A DNA stretch of 64,000 nt, taken from positions 3,593,001 to 3,657,000 of the forward strand of contig CP011265.1 in the NCBI GenBank assembly GCA_000972765.1, given 5' to 3'. The position numbers and the translations under genes were made by a program. Each line of letters begins with the position of its first letter. Position 1 is the first letter of the stretch. The notes beneath the pieces were generated by a model. The model was not told where the DNA came from. It saw only the letters and a program-made list of their open reading frames with translations, and searched no databases. Below, piece after piece: positions 27,644 through 36,144 of this stretch. This DNA comes from Verrucomicrobia bacterium IMCC26134 (GTDB lineage: Bacteria > Verrucomicrobiota > Verrucomicrobiia > Opitutales > Opitutaceae).

Positions 27644-28383
27644 GCGCCCCCGCCAACGAACTCATCCTCTGCGGTCTTGCCGCCGTGCAGGCGCGCTTCG
27701 CCCGCGATCCGGGCTCCTTCAAGCGTCTGTTCTTCGACGTGCCCAACAGCCGGAAACTCGGCGCGATGTGCAAGGCTCTCGCCGCCGCCAAAAGGGTCTA
27801 CCGCTGCGTGCCGCCCGCCGAGTTGGAAAAGATCGCCGGCACTCTCCACCACGGCGGTGTGGTCGGCGTCGTGGCCGCTCCGGCGCTCGCCGCCCCTACG
27901 CCAAAGATCATCGCCGGCTGGGCCGCCGCCCGCGCTCCGATCGTCGTGCTCGATCGGATCGGCAACGCCCACAACCTCGGCGCCATCGCCCGCTCCGCCG
28001 CCTACTTTGGGGTATCTGATATAGTGATACCGGCGCATCCCTCCGCCGCTCTGCCCGGCGAGGCCGCCCACCGCGTGGCCGAGGGCGGCCTCGAACATCT
28101 CACCCTCTGGCGCGTGGCCGATTTACCCGCCTTCCTCCGCGCTCTCGCCGCCGCCGGCTACGACGTGCTCGGCGCCGCCACCCGTGGCGGCGCACCCGTG
28201 CCGCGCTCGGCCGCCGCCCGTCCCTTTGCCCTCGTCATGGGCAACGAGGAACATGGCATGGCACCGGAGGTCGCCAAGGCCTGCACCGGCCTCGTCACGC
28301 TGGCCGGCAGCGGGAAGGTCGAGTCACTCAACGTCTCCGTTGCCGCCGCCGTGCTGTTGCACGCCCTGCTCGCTCGGCCCTGA
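27640..28383 (+). CDS. SpoU/TrmH-family RNA 2'-O-methyltransferase
   Basis: A 247-residue protein whose ATG (27640) overlaps the stop of the rlmM-like gene. An N-terminal L30e-like substrate-binding part ('CGLAAVQARFARDPGSFKR') precedes the SPOUT knot domain: motif 1 'DRIGNAHNLGAIARSAAYFG', motif 2 'FALVMGNEEHGM' and motif 3 'VESLNVSVAAAVLLHALL'. The family methylates ribose in tRNA or 23S rRNA (RlmB, TrmH). The specific site is not evident. Coupling with an rRNA methyltransferase suggests a ribosomal target. Confidence 0.85.
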   Translation: MSAPANELILCGLAAVQARFARDPGSFKRLFFDVPNSRKLGAMCKALAAAKRVYRCVPPAELEKIAGTLHHGGVVGVVAAPALAAPTPKIIAGWAAARAPIVVLDRIGNAHNLGAIARSAAYFGVSDIVIPAHPSAALPGEAAHRVAEGGLEHLTLWRVADLPAFLRALAAAGYDVLGAATRGGAPVPRSAAARPFALVMGNEEHGMAPEVAKACTGLVTLAGSGKVESLNVSVAAAVLLHALLARP

Positions 28384-28411
28384 GCCGCGCCAGCGGACCC
28401 AAACGCACGGC

Positions 28412-28930
28412 TCAGCGCTTGGTCTCAAGTTTCAGCTCCACCATGAGATCCGCCGCGAGTTTTTCCAAGTCGGCACGCACCCGCGATAGCTCCGCGCCCG
28501 ACGGCACCGCCACCAGCGCGCGCATTAGAAATATTTTTCCACCGCCCATCGGCGCCTCCACCCGCTCGGTCGCCAGGTCTTCGACATTCAACCCATGAGC
28601 CGCCAGCACGGCCGACACCTCCCGGAGGATGCCCGGGCGATCAGAACCCACCAGATCGAGTGCTGCGGTCACCGCCGGGGTCGCCACCGCGGCGCCCTCT
28701 TCGGCGTGCACCGCCACACGCAACCCGGCCACCGCCTGGAGCGCAGCCGTCAGGCCGACCGCCTTCACACGCTCGACTTCCACCCGCACGATGCCCGCAA
28801 ATTCACCTCCCAGCCGGCAGAGGCGGCTCTCCAGCCAGTTGCCGCCATGCTCGGCAATCACGCTGGCGACGTTGCGAACTAACCCGGGCTGATCCCGGCC
28901 GATAAGACTGAGCACAAGGGTAATGAGCAT
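28412..28930 (-). CDS. Double ACT-domain protein, GcvR-like
   Basis: A 172-residue cytoplasmic protein with two ACT domains. The first begins 'LVLSLIGRDQPGLVRNVASV' and the second 'LDLVGSDRPGILREVSAVL'. This arrangement matches the GcvR family (regulatory partner of the glycine-cleavage activator in E. coli), but no gcv gene is nearby. ACT domains bind amino acids, so a sensing or regulatory role is likely. It ends the strand run that includes the ABC ATPase, from which it is separated by 9 bp, so the two are probably co-transcribed. Confidence 0.75.
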   Translation of the reverse strand: MLITLVLSLIGRDQPGLVRNVASVIAEHGGNWLESRLCRLGGEFAGIVRVEVERVKAVGLTAALQAVAGLRVAVHAEEGAAVATPAVTAALDLVGSDRPGILREVSAVLAAHGLNVEDLATERVEAPMGGGKIFLMRALVAVPSGAELSRVRADLEKLAADLMVELKLETKR

Positions 28931-28939
28931 GTGCTGACT

Positions 28940-29770
28940 TCACCTCATCTTTGCCGCCACCTCCAGCCCGAAACCGCCCCGCCGCCGCATCAGCCTTAAC
29001 TTCGCCCCGAAGGTCTCGCTCAGCCGAGCTGAAGCCCCGCGGCCGAAAAGCTCTTCCCTCGCGCCCGCCGCCAGCACGCGTCCCGCCTTGAGTAATATCG
29101 CATGCGTAAAGGCCGGCGTGATCTCCTCCACGTGATGCGTCACCAACACCAGCGAGGGTCCGCCCCGCTCACGCGCGATGACCTCCACCCGCTCCAGAAA
29201 TCTCGCCCGCGCCACCGGGTCCATCCCCGCGCAAGGTTCGTCAAAAATCAAGAGCCTCGGCCGCGCCATCAACGCTCGCGCGATCAATACCCGTTGCCGT
29301 TCGCCTTGCGAGAGCACGCCCCAGGCCCGCATCGCGAGCCCGCCCGCCCCCGCGCGCACGAGGTGCCGCCGCGCGGCCGCCGCTTCCGCCCTCGTCGGCT
29401 CCTCCCAGAGGTCCAGCTGCGCGGTTCGTCCGCTCACCACGGTTTCCAACGCCGATTCGCCGGCCGGAACCGAGGTGTGCAAGGCGCTCGACACCAGCCC
29501 GATTCGCGCCCGCAGCGCGCGCCAGTCGTGCTCGCCATAGCGCCGGCCCAGCAAATCGATCTCCCCCGACGACGGTGTCAGATAACCAAGCAGGGTTTTC
29601 AGCAGCGAGGTTTTGCCGCAGCCGTTGGCACCGAGCACCACCCAGTGCTCGCCCGGGCCGACTTCCCAGTCCAGACCGTCCAACACTTTCACGTCGCCAC
29701 GCATCACCTTCAGACCCGCTATGCGCAGGACCGGCGTATCCGTTGATTTATTACTTTTTGCCGCTGACAT
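28940..29770 (-). CDS. ABC transporter ATP-binding protein (ModF/YlmA-like)
   Basis: A 276-residue ATPase from ATG 29770 (MSAAKSNKS); the frame is open further upstream but that part lies in the promoter zone of the divergent gene. Walker A is 'LGANGCGKTSLLKTLLG', the signature 'LSQGERQRVLIARALMARP', Walker B 'LLIFDEPCAGMDP', and the switch His lies in 'VLVTHHVEEI'. No membrane partner is adjacent. Similar orphan ATPases are annotated as ModF or YlmA-like. The substrate is unknown. Confidence 0.85.
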   Translation of the reverse strand: MSAAKSNKSTDTPVLRIAGLKVMRGDVKVLDGLDWEVGPGEHWVVLGANGCGKTSLLKTLLGYLTPSSGEIDLLGRRYGEHDWRALRARIGLVSSALHTSVPAGESALETVVSGRTAQLDLWEEPTRAEAAAARRHLVRAGAGGLAMRAWGVLSQGERQRVLIARALMARPRLLIFDEPCAGMDPVARARFLERVEVIARERGGPSLVLVTHHVEEITPAFTHAILLKAGRVLAAGAREELFGRGASARLSETFGAKLRLMRRRGGFGLEVAAKMR

Positions 29771-29888
29771 GCCGCACTTTCTCCCTTCGCTCCATCCGAC
29801 GTCAAACCTCGGCCCGCCTCTATTTACCAAGGAACCTGAACCCCGCGCTTGGCGTCTCTTCCATTTCATCCATACAACACTGCAACCC

Positions 29889-31454
29889 ATGCGCTTCTCT
29901 TCCTTCCGCCCCGCCGCCAGCATTCAACGTCTCGCCCTGGCCGTCGGGCTGCTCTCATTTGCACTTACCCACGCCGCCGCCGCACCGGCTGCGTCTGCTA
30001 CCGAAAGCAATCACTCCTTCGCCGTCGTCGTTTACAATGTCGAAAACCTCCACGACGTCGACGGCATCGCACTCTACGACGAATTCAAGGGCGACAAATA
30101 CACCCCCGCCCATCTCGCGGTAAAAATCGCCAACATCGCCACCGTCCTCTCCAAGGTGGACAAGGGCGTCGGTCCCGCCATCGCCGCCTTTAACGAGATC
30201 GAGCTCGACCAGACGCCCGACTCCACCGTCAAGGACTACGACCAGTGGCTCGCCTCCGTCTCCGGCACCACCGCCAAGGCCCTGCTCGCTCAATCACCCC
30301 TGCCCCCCGAGCTTGCCGGCCTTCCGGTCGAAGCCTGGCTTCTCAAAGCCTGCGTCGATGCCGGCGTCACCGGCTACCATGTCGTCGTCACGGATGAGAA
30401 ACCGCGCGAGGGCGCCGCCGTTCGCAATGTCCTCTTCACCCGCTTCCCCGTCACCGCCACCCGCACCCTCCCGGTCGAAAGCGCCCGCGCCATCATCGAG
30501 GCCACCCTCGAGGTGGATGGCCATCCGCTCACCGTTTTCGTCAACCACTGGAAATCCATGCGCGGCAAAGAGCCCGCCGATACCGAGCCCGCCCGGCGCC
30601 AAAATGCCGGCGTGCTCCGCGCCCGCCTCGACGAACTCCTCAAGGCCGACGCCAATGCCGATATCCTCATCACCGGCGACCTCAACTCCTCCTACAACCA
30701 CAAGCAGATCAACCGCAACCTCGGCGGTCCCTCCGCCATCAACGATGTGCTCGGCTCCCAGGGCAACGAACTCGCCATCCGCGGCAAACAACGCGATCTC
30801 TACAACCTCTGGTTTGAACTCCCTTCCGACCAGCGCACCAGCGAGGTCTTCGAAAACAAATGGGGCACACTCATCAACCTCATCGTCTCCCGCGGTCTCT
30901 ACGACCAGAACGGCGTCCAATACGTGGACAACAGTTTCGCCGTCCTGAAAATTCCCGGCCTCAACATGGATGCCCTGGGCCGCCCCATTGCCTTCTCGCG
31001 CGGCAAGGTTCCCTACGGCTTCTCCGATCACTTTCCCATCTATGCCCGTTTTCGCACCGTCGATACCAACGCCAAGGACCAGTGGATGCCGCTCGCCCGC
31101 CCCAGCGAAACCGAGACCGGCCCTGATACCTTGGTAAAAGCCGAAGTCTCCTCCACCAGTCTTTTCGCCAACGCCCTCAAACCCGACGCCCTCCCCGCGG
31201 GAGCAGACATCCGCAACGGCACCTACGACGGTAAGATTTTCCTCATCGAGGAACCCTGCTATGTGAACGACAAGGGCCACGTAAAAACAAAGGTTGGCGG
31301 CCTCGAATACGACGTCTTCAGCCACAACAAGGAACTTCGCGCCACCCTGCGTGATCGCGCGCGCACCGAGCCCAAGCTGCGCTTCTACGGCGAACTCGGA
31401 CAATTCAAAGGCAACTGGCAATTCATCGTCCACGACAAGGATTGGCTGAAGTAA
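29889..31454 (+). CDS. Exported endonuclease/exonuclease/phosphatase-family protein
   Basis: A 521-residue protein from ATG 29889 with a signal peptide ('LALAVGLLSFALTHAAAA'). The EEP fold is marked by 'VVYNVENLHDVDG' (metal-binding Asn/Glu), 'NEIELDQ', 'VFVNHWKSMRGKE', 'DILITGDLNSSYN' (catalytic Asp/Asn) and 'YGFSDHFPIYARF' (the closing Asp-His). Residues ~410-521 are an extra C-terminal domain ('GKIFLIEEPCYVNDKGHVK') that I do not recognise. It is probably a secreted nuclease or phosphodiesterase; the substrate cannot be told. Confidence 0.8.
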   Translation: MRFSSFRPAASIQRLALAVGLLSFALTHAAAAPAASATESNHSFAVVVYNVENLHDVDGIALYDEFKGDKYTPAHLAVKIANIATVLSKVDKGVGPAIAAFNEIELDQTPDSTVKDYDQWLASVSGTTAKALLAQSPLPPELAGLPVEAWLLKACVDAGVTGYHVVVTDEKPREGAAVRNVLFTRFPVTATRTLPVESARAIIEATLEVDGHPLTVFVNHWKSMRGKEPADTEPARRQNAGVLRARLDELLKADANADILITGDLNSSYNHKQINRNLGGPSAINDVLGSQGNELAIRGKQRDLYNLWFELPSDQRTSEVFENKWGTLINLIVSRGLYDQNGVQYVDNSFAVLKIPGLNMDALGRPIAFSRGKVPYGFSDHFPIYARFRTVDTNAKDQWMPLARPSETETGPDTLVKAEVSSTSLFANALKPDALPAGADIRNGTYDGKIFLIEEPCYVNDKGHVKTKVGGLEYDVFSHNKELRATLRDRARTEPKLRFYGELGQFKGNWQFIVHDKDWLK

Positions 31455-31470
31455 GCCCGATAAGCTCCGT

Positions 31471-31531
31471 GTAGGGTCGCACCTCGTGTGCGACCGCTCC
31501 GATTCCCGGGAACACCGAGCTCCTGCTCGGC
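31471..31531. repeat. Twin-hairpin REP-like intergenic element
   Basis: Two adjacent perfect hairpins follow the EEP gene: GGTCGCAC/GTGCGACC (31475-31482 with 31488-31495, 5-base loop) and CCGAGC/GCTCGG (31515-31520 with 31525-31530, 4-base loop). Two hairpins ~20 bp apart in an intergenic space look like a REP or transposase-mobilised repeat. No second copy occurs in this window, and no T-run follows, so a terminator role is less likely. Confidence 0.45.
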
Positions 31532-31566
31532 CTCCTATCCACCCATTCGGTAAGCTTGAAGTGAGT

Positions 31567-32349
31567 TCAGGCGCCCGCCGCGCCCTCGCTCCGGTTCCAC
31601 TCCACCAGCTCCGCATAACGCACGCCGCGCCCGCCGAAAATATCCAACGCACTGCCCACCGTGAGATCCAGCGCTCCGCCGCTCACGCGCTGCACCAGCC
31701 TCACGTCGTCCATCGTCGCGACACCGCCCGCGTAGGTCATCGGTTTTCCCGCCCATCCGCCGAGCAGTTTTACCAAGTCTTCATCGATCCCGCCGCAGAG
31801 TCCTTCGACATCCGCCGCGTGGATCAAAAACTCCGCGCAACTCCCCGCCAACGCGCCGAGCGTCGCAGGTGTCACGTCCAGATCGGTCAGCGTCTGCCAG
31901 CGGTTCATCGCCACCGTCCACCCCGCCGCCGTGCGCCGGCAGCTCAGGTCGATCACCAGACGCTCCGAACCCACCCGCGCACGCAGCGTTTCGAGCCGCT
32001 CCGGCAAAAACAGCCCCGTCCCGTCAAACAGCCACGAGGTCACGATCACATGACTCGCGCCCGCCGCCAGCCAGGCCTCCGCGTTGTCGCCCGTGATGCC
32101 GCCGCCCACGTGCAAGCCGCCCGGCCATGCCGCCAGCGCCTCGCGCGCCGCCCCGTCGTTGCCCGAGCCGAGTTTGATCACGTGCCCGCCAGTCAGACCG
32201 TCGGCCCGATACAGCGCGGCAAACTCTCCCGCGCTGCGGTCACTCACAAAGTTTTCGCGCAGCCCCGCCCCGTCGTCGCGCAAAGAGCCGCCGACGATTT
32301 GCTTCACCTTGCCATCATGGAGATCAATACAGGGACGAAACCGGGTCAT
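31567..32349 (-). CDS. hisA: Eukaryote-type HisA (ProFAR isomerase)
   Basis: A 260-residue TIM-barrel enzyme of histidine biosynthesis, isomerising ProFAR to PRFAR. The sequence follows the fungal/plant HIS6 form rather than the usual bacterial HisA: 'FRPCIDLHDGKVKQIVGG' with Asp9, 'HVIKLGSGNDGAAREAL', 'LHVGGGITGDNAEAWL', 'VIVTSWLF', 'LVIDLSCRRT', 'VAMNRWQTLTDLDV', 'FLIHAADVEGLCGGID' and 'LTVGSALDIFGG'. No other his gene is adjacent. It is divergent from the following ArsC/Spx-like gene. Confidence 0.88.
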   Translation of the reverse strand: MTRFRPCIDLHDGKVKQIVGGSLRDDGAGLRENFVSDRSAGEFAALYRADGLTGGHVIKLGSGNDGAAREALAAWPGGLHVGGGITGDNAEAWLAAGASHVIVTSWLFDGTGLFLPERLETLRARVGSERLVIDLSCRRTAAGWTVAMNRWQTLTDLDVTPATLGALAGSCAEFLIHAADVEGLCGGIDEDLVKLLGGWAGKPMTYAGGVATMDDVRLVQRVSGGALDLTVGSALDIFGGRGVRYAELVEWNRSEGAAGA

Positions 32350-32406
32350 AAACCCCGCACCCTACGCCCCCCCCGCCTCCACGCAATCCCTCTCCCATCC
32401 CACCCG

Positions 32407-32778
32407 ATGCTCATCCTCTACACCTACAAATCCTGCGACACCTGCCGCCAGGCCACAAAGTGGCTAGCCGCCCAAAACCTCGCCTTCACCGAAAAGCCCA
32501 TCCGCGACACCCCGCCATCCTTCGCCGAGCTGCGCACCATGCTAACCCACCTCGGTGGCGAACGCCGCCGCCTTTGCAACACCTCGGGCAAGGATTACCG
32601 CGACCAAAAATTCGGCGACCAACTCGACACCTTGTCTGAACCCGACTTCCTTGCCCGCCTGTCCGCCAACGGAAATCTCATCAAACGCCCCTTCCTCCTC
32701 CGCCCCGCCACGGGCACCACGCCCGCCCTCGGCCTCACCGGCTTCGCCGCCCCCGCCTGGCAGACCGCGCTGCGCTGA
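32407..32778 (+). CDS. ArsC/Spx/MgsR-family thioredoxin-fold protein
   Basis: A 123-residue protein from ATG 32407. It starts 'LILYTYKSCDTCRQATKWL' with a CxxC pair (Cys10, Cys13), then 'FTEKPIRDTPPS' and the cis-Pro region 'LIKRPFLL' that binds anion or substrate in ArsC-type reductases. The CxxC is as in Spx/MgsR rather than the single Cys of glutaredoxin-linked ArsC. No ars gene is nearby, so arsenate reduction is not supported by context. Its TGA abuts the TCA of the opposite-strand hydrolase, forming TGATCA. Confidence 0.8.
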   Translation: MLILYTYKSCDTCRQATKWLAAQNLAFTEKPIRDTPPSFAELRTMLTHLGGERRRLCNTSGKDYRDQKFGDQLDTLSEPDFLARLSANGNLIKRPFLLRPATGTTPALGLTGFAAPAWQTALR

Positions 32779-34017
32779 TCAAAGCCCCCGCGCCACCCGC
32801 AGCACGGCGCCGGTGATGAGCTGTCCCGCCGGACCGTGCAGGTTTGCCTCGCCCGCATGCGTCGCCCAAGGCAGCCGCACAAACAGATGCGGCACACCCA
32901 CCCGTTCCAGCGCAGTCGCCAGCCGCTCGCTGTGCCGGCACCACACCAGCTCGTCCAGCGCACCATGCATGATCAGCGTCGGAGGTGCGCCGGCGTGCAC
33001 GAGTTTCTCCGCGCTACCGCTTCGGTAGAGTTCAGCCCCGCCCTCCCTTTCCGGCCCACCCCCCATAAACTGTTTCATCAACTTGTCCGAGTTGAGCGAG
33101 TCCGTCTCCGAGCGGATCGACCACACAAACTCCAGGTCATAGCACCCATACAAAGCCACCACCGCCCGCAGCCCCGGCACCGTCTCTCCATAAGCCGTCG
33201 CCGCCACGATCTGCGCGCCCGCGCTGCGGCCAAGCAACACCAGCCGGTCCGCATCCACGCCGAGTCGCTCGGCATTCGCCCGCACCCATGCGACCGCCGC
33301 GCGGACATCATCCCGCTGCGCCGGCCACCGGTGCGCCGGCGCCAGCCGGTAACTCACCGCCACCACCGCCACACCGTGCTCGGCCAGCCAGTGATTAAAC
33401 GCCGCCAGCTGCGAACGGTCCCCGCTATCCCACCCGCCTCCGTGCACCACCAGCACGCAGACCGTCTTTCCGCCCTGCGCCAGTCCCCGCGCCCGATAAA
33501 AATCCACCGGCAGCCCGCCCGCGCCCGTGTCCGCAAACGTCTCCACCGGCCCGAGCCGGCCCGCGTTCGGCCAACGCCAAAGCCGGCTCCACGACCACAA
33601 CCTTTCACCCTCCTTCACCTCCTCCCCGCCAAACACCCCTGCCAGCTCCGCCGCCACCCGCCCTCTCATCCGCCAGGCCGACCCAGCCGGTCGCGCAAAC
33701 AGTCCCGCCGCCACCAGGGCCAAAAACCCGGCTCCCACACACAACGACAGCCCCGTCGCCTCCGTCGGCCAGAACCCCGCTTGATCCCGATTTAACCGCG
33801 CCAACGCATCCGGCAACCGCCCGCGATAGTCCGACGCCGTCCACGCCGCCCCGCCCGCCACACCTAGCGACACCACCGCCCAGACATGCCCGAGCTCCGT
33901 TGCCACCAGCGCCACCCACCACGCACGATGAGTCCGCGCCGGCCGAACACAAAACCGCGCCGCCAACAACAACCCTAGCGCCGCCAATAGCCAAATCGCA
34001 CCCATCCCCCACCTCAT
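32779..34017 (-). CDS. Membrane-anchored alpha/beta hydrolase (esterase, HSL/BD-FAE-like)
   Basis: A 412-residue protein with three hydrophobic N-terminal segments (~5-22, ~33-60, ~88-110), then an alpha/beta hydrolase domain from ~155. The oxyanion motif is 'VVHGGGWDSGD', the nucleophile elbow 'LLGRSAGAQI', the acid probably Asp in 'HGALDELVW', and the His in 'WATHAGEAN'. The family covers carboxylesterases and acetyl/feruloyl esterases, so a role in trimming polysaccharide side groups is possible but not shown. It is convergent and directly abutting with the ArsC/Spx-like gene. Confidence 0.78.
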   Translation of the reverse strand: MRWGMGAIWLLAALGLLLAARFCVRPARTHRAWWVALVATELGHVWAVVSLGVAGGAAWTASDYRGRLPDALARLNRDQAGFWPTEATGLSLCVGAGFLALVAAGLFARPAGSAWRMRGRVAAELAGVFGGEEVKEGERLWSWSRLWRWPNAGRLGPVETFADTGAGGLPVDFYRARGLAQGGKTVCVLVVHGGGWDSGDRSQLAAFNHWLAEHGVAVVAVSYRLAPAHRWPAQRDDVRAAVAWVRANAERLGVDADRLVLLGRSAGAQIVAATAYGETVPGLRAVVALYGCYDLEFVWSIRSETDSLNSDKLMKQFMGGGPEREGGAELYRSGSAEKLVHAGAPPTLIMHGALDELVWCRHSERLATALERVGVPHLFVRLPWATHAGEANLHGPAGQLITGAVLRVARGL

Positions 34018-34112
34018 CTTACCCCGCGCCGACCTTCAAGCTTTCCCACCCACACCGCTTCGTCATAGTTGGCCCTTTATTGGTCATCCCCCTCGACCCT
34101 GCTCCTCCCATT

Positions 34113-35429
34113 ATGTCTACCGTCCAAAAACCCATCCCCGCCGGTCTCGGCACCAAGTCCCTCCACGCCGGCCAGGTCCCCGATCCCACCACCGGCTCCC
34201 GCGCCGTGCCGCTCTACCAGACGACCAGCTACGTTTTCCGCGACACCGACCACGCCGCCAATCTTTTTGCGCTCAAGGAACTGGGCAACATCTACACCCG
34301 TATCATGAATCCCACGACGGATGTGTTTGAGCAGCGCATCGCCGCCCTGGAAGGCGGCACCACCGCGCTCGCCCACGCCTCCGGCCAAGCCGCCATCACC
34401 GACGCCATCCTCAATCTCGCCGGCTCCGGTGACCACATCGTCTCCGTCGCCCAGCTCTACGGCGGCACCTACAACCTCTTCCACCACACCCTCCCAAAAC
34501 TCGGCATCGACATCACCTTCGTCGACGCCGACGACCCCGAGTCCTTCCGCCGCGCCCTTCGCCCCAACACCAAGGCCTTCTACGGCGAGGGCTTGGGCAA
34601 CCCCGCCCTCAATATCTTCCCCGTCGAGGAAGTAGCCAAGATCGCCCGCGCCGCCGGCGTGCCCCTCATCCTCGACAACACCTGCCTCTCCCCGATCCTC
34701 CACCGCTCCTTCGAGTGGGGTGCCAACATCGTCGTCCACTCCACCACCAAGTATCTCGGCGGCCACGGCACCTCCATCGGCGGCATCGTGGTCGACGGCG
34801 GCAACTTCGACTGGGGCTCCGGCCGCTTCCCCGGCTTCACCACCCCCGACGCCTCCTACCACGGTCTCGTCCACTGGGACGCCTTTAAAGCCTTCCCGCC
34901 CGCCGGCGGCGCCAACATCGCGTTCGCCATGAAGATGCGCCTTCAGCTCCTGCGCGACATCGGCGCCTGCATCTCTCCCTTCAACGCCTGGCAATCCCTC
35001 ATCGGCATCGAGACCCTCCACCTCCGCATGGAGCGCATCTGCCAAAACGCCCTCGCCACCGCCCACTTCCTCGCCGCCCACCCGCAGGTCGCTTGGGTCA
35101 ACTACCCCGGCCTGCCGAGCTCCAAGTATCACGCCGCCGCCAACAAATACCTTACCGGCGGCTACGGCGGCCTGCTTGGCTTTGGCGTCAAAGGCGGTTT
35201 TGAGGGTGCCAAGCGCGTCATCAACTCCCTCAAGCTTTTCAGCCACCTCGCCAACATCGGCGACGCCAAGAGCCTCGCCATCCACCCCGCGAGCACCACC
35301 CACAGCCAACTCACCCCGACCGAGCAGGCGTCCTCCGGCGTGCAACCCGACTACATCCGCCTCAGCCTCGGCTGCGAAGACTTCGCCGACCTCAAAGCCG
35401 ACCTCGAACAATCCCTCGCCAAGGCCTGA
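34113..35429 (+). CDS. metY: O-acetylhomoserine sulfhydrylase (MetY family)
   Basis: A 438-residue PLP enzyme from ATG 34113. Markers are 'GTKSLHAGQVPDPTTGSRAV', 'YQTTSYVF', 'YTRIMNPTTDVFEQRIAALE', 'LILDNTCLSP' and the PLP lysine in 'VHSTTKYLGGHGTSIGG' (Lys213), closing with 'ASSGVQPDYIRLSLGCED'. It makes homocysteine from O-acetylhomoserine and sulfide, or cysteine from O-acetylserine. I looked for a SAM riboswitch in the ~95 bp upstream and did not see one. The gene stands alone between divergent and co-directional neighbours. Confidence 0.93.
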   Translation: MSTVQKPIPAGLGTKSLHAGQVPDPTTGSRAVPLYQTTSYVFRDTDHAANLFALKELGNIYTRIMNPTTDVFEQRIAALEGGTTALAHASGQAAITDAILNLAGSGDHIVSVAQLYGGTYNLFHHTLPKLGIDITFVDADDPESFRRALRPNTKAFYGEGLGNPALNIFPVEEVAKIARAAGVPLILDNTCLSPILHRSFEWGANIVVHSTTKYLGGHGTSIGGIVVDGGNFDWGSGRFPGFTTPDASYHGLVHWDAFKAFPPAGGANIAFAMKMRLQLLRDIGACISPFNAWQSLIGIETLHLRMERICQNALATAHFLAAHPQVAWVNYPGLPSSKYHAAANKYLTGGYGGLLGFGVKGGFEGAKRVINSLKLFSHLANIGDAKSLAIHPASTTHSQLTPTEQASSGVQPDYIRLSLGCEDFADLKADLEQSLAKA

Positions 35430-35440
35430 CGCCGCTCCCC

Positions 35441-35463
35441 GCCGTGTCCCGTAAGGGAACGGC
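35441..35463 (+). terminator. Possible hairpin terminator after metY
   Basis: GCCGT-G-TCCC, loop GTAA, GGGA-ACGGC forms a nine-base-pair stem with one bulge, 12 bp after the metY stop. There is no T-run, so it may be only an RNA-stabilising hairpin. Confidence 0.3.
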
Positions 35464-35589
35464 GAAGCCGCGTAGGGAGGTGAGTTTTGAGTCAGGAGTG
35501 AAAACCTGTGACCTGATTTACCCTGCCAGCGGGACCACAGTCCTCGCGCGTTGCTTGTCTTTATCGCATTCCTGTCCGCTGATTGATCT

Positions 35590-36117
35590 GTGCATCAGCC
35601 CCTCGATTCTTCGCCGGCCCGCTCTTCTCATCTGCGATCCGTCCTCGTGTTATCCGGCTTCCTTGGCGCCGCCTTCGCCGCCGCCGCGCTCGGCGGGCTC
35701 GCCACCGCGAGCAGCGTGAAGTCCTGGTATCCCACCCTCGCCAAACCCACCTGGACTCCGCCACCGTGGCTCTTTGGCCCGGCCTGGACGCTCCTTTACA
35801 CCGCCATGTCCATCGCTGCGTGGCGAGTGTGGCGACGGCCCGCCGATGCCGAGGCGGGCCGTGCCGACGCCCGTGCCTGCACCCTGCGGCTGTGGTGGGC
35901 CCAGCTCGCGCTTAACGCCGCCTGGTCCTGGGCGTTTTTCTACTTTCGCAACCCCGCCGCCGGCCTGCCCGTCATCGGTGCGCTCCTGATCTTGCTCGTC
36001 TTGCTGCAAATACGCCTGCTGCGCCTCGACCGCGTCGCCGCCGGTCTCTGGATCCCGTATGTGCTCTGGGTTTCGTTCGCTTCCGCACTCAATTTAGCGA
36101 TCTGGCGTCTCAACTGA
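35590..36117 (+). CDS. tspO: TspO/MBR family membrane protein
   Basis: A 175-residue protein with five membrane segments. The family hallmarks are 'WYPTLAKPTWTPPPWLFGP' followed by 'AWTLLYTAMSIAAW', and the helix 'WAQLALNAAWSWAFFYFRNP'. TspO proteins bind tetrapyrroles and cholesterol-like ligands and are linked to porphyrin and stress responses. The start is taken as GTG 35590; a shorter start nearer the first helix is possible. It ends 27 bp before a lipoprotein gene on the same strand, so the two may be co-transcribed. Confidence 0.85.
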   Translation: MHQPLDSSPARSSHLRSVLVLSGFLGAAFAAAALGGLATASSVKSWYPTLAKPTWTPPPWLFGPAWTLLYTAMSIAAWRVWRRPADAEAGRADARACTLRLWWAQLALNAAWSWAFFYFRNPAAGLPVIGALLILLVLLQIRLLRLDRVAAGLWIPYVLWVSFASALNLAIWRLN

Positions 36118-36144
36118 TTTCAATCTGTCTCGCTTCTCTTCACC

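Noticed and set aside
32407-32778. Arsenate reductase function for the ArsC/Spx-like protein
   Set aside because: There is no ars gene nearby and the CxxC pair fits Spx/MgsR-like proteins as well, so only the family was named.
34018-34112. Possible SAM riboswitch upstream of metY
   Set aside because: The ~95-bp leader is C-rich and I could not find the paired helices or conserved core of a SAM riboswitch.
34077-35411. 444-codon minus-strand frame opposite metY
   Set aside because: Antisense to an unmistakable MetY coding sequence; composition is typical of a high-GC shadow frame.
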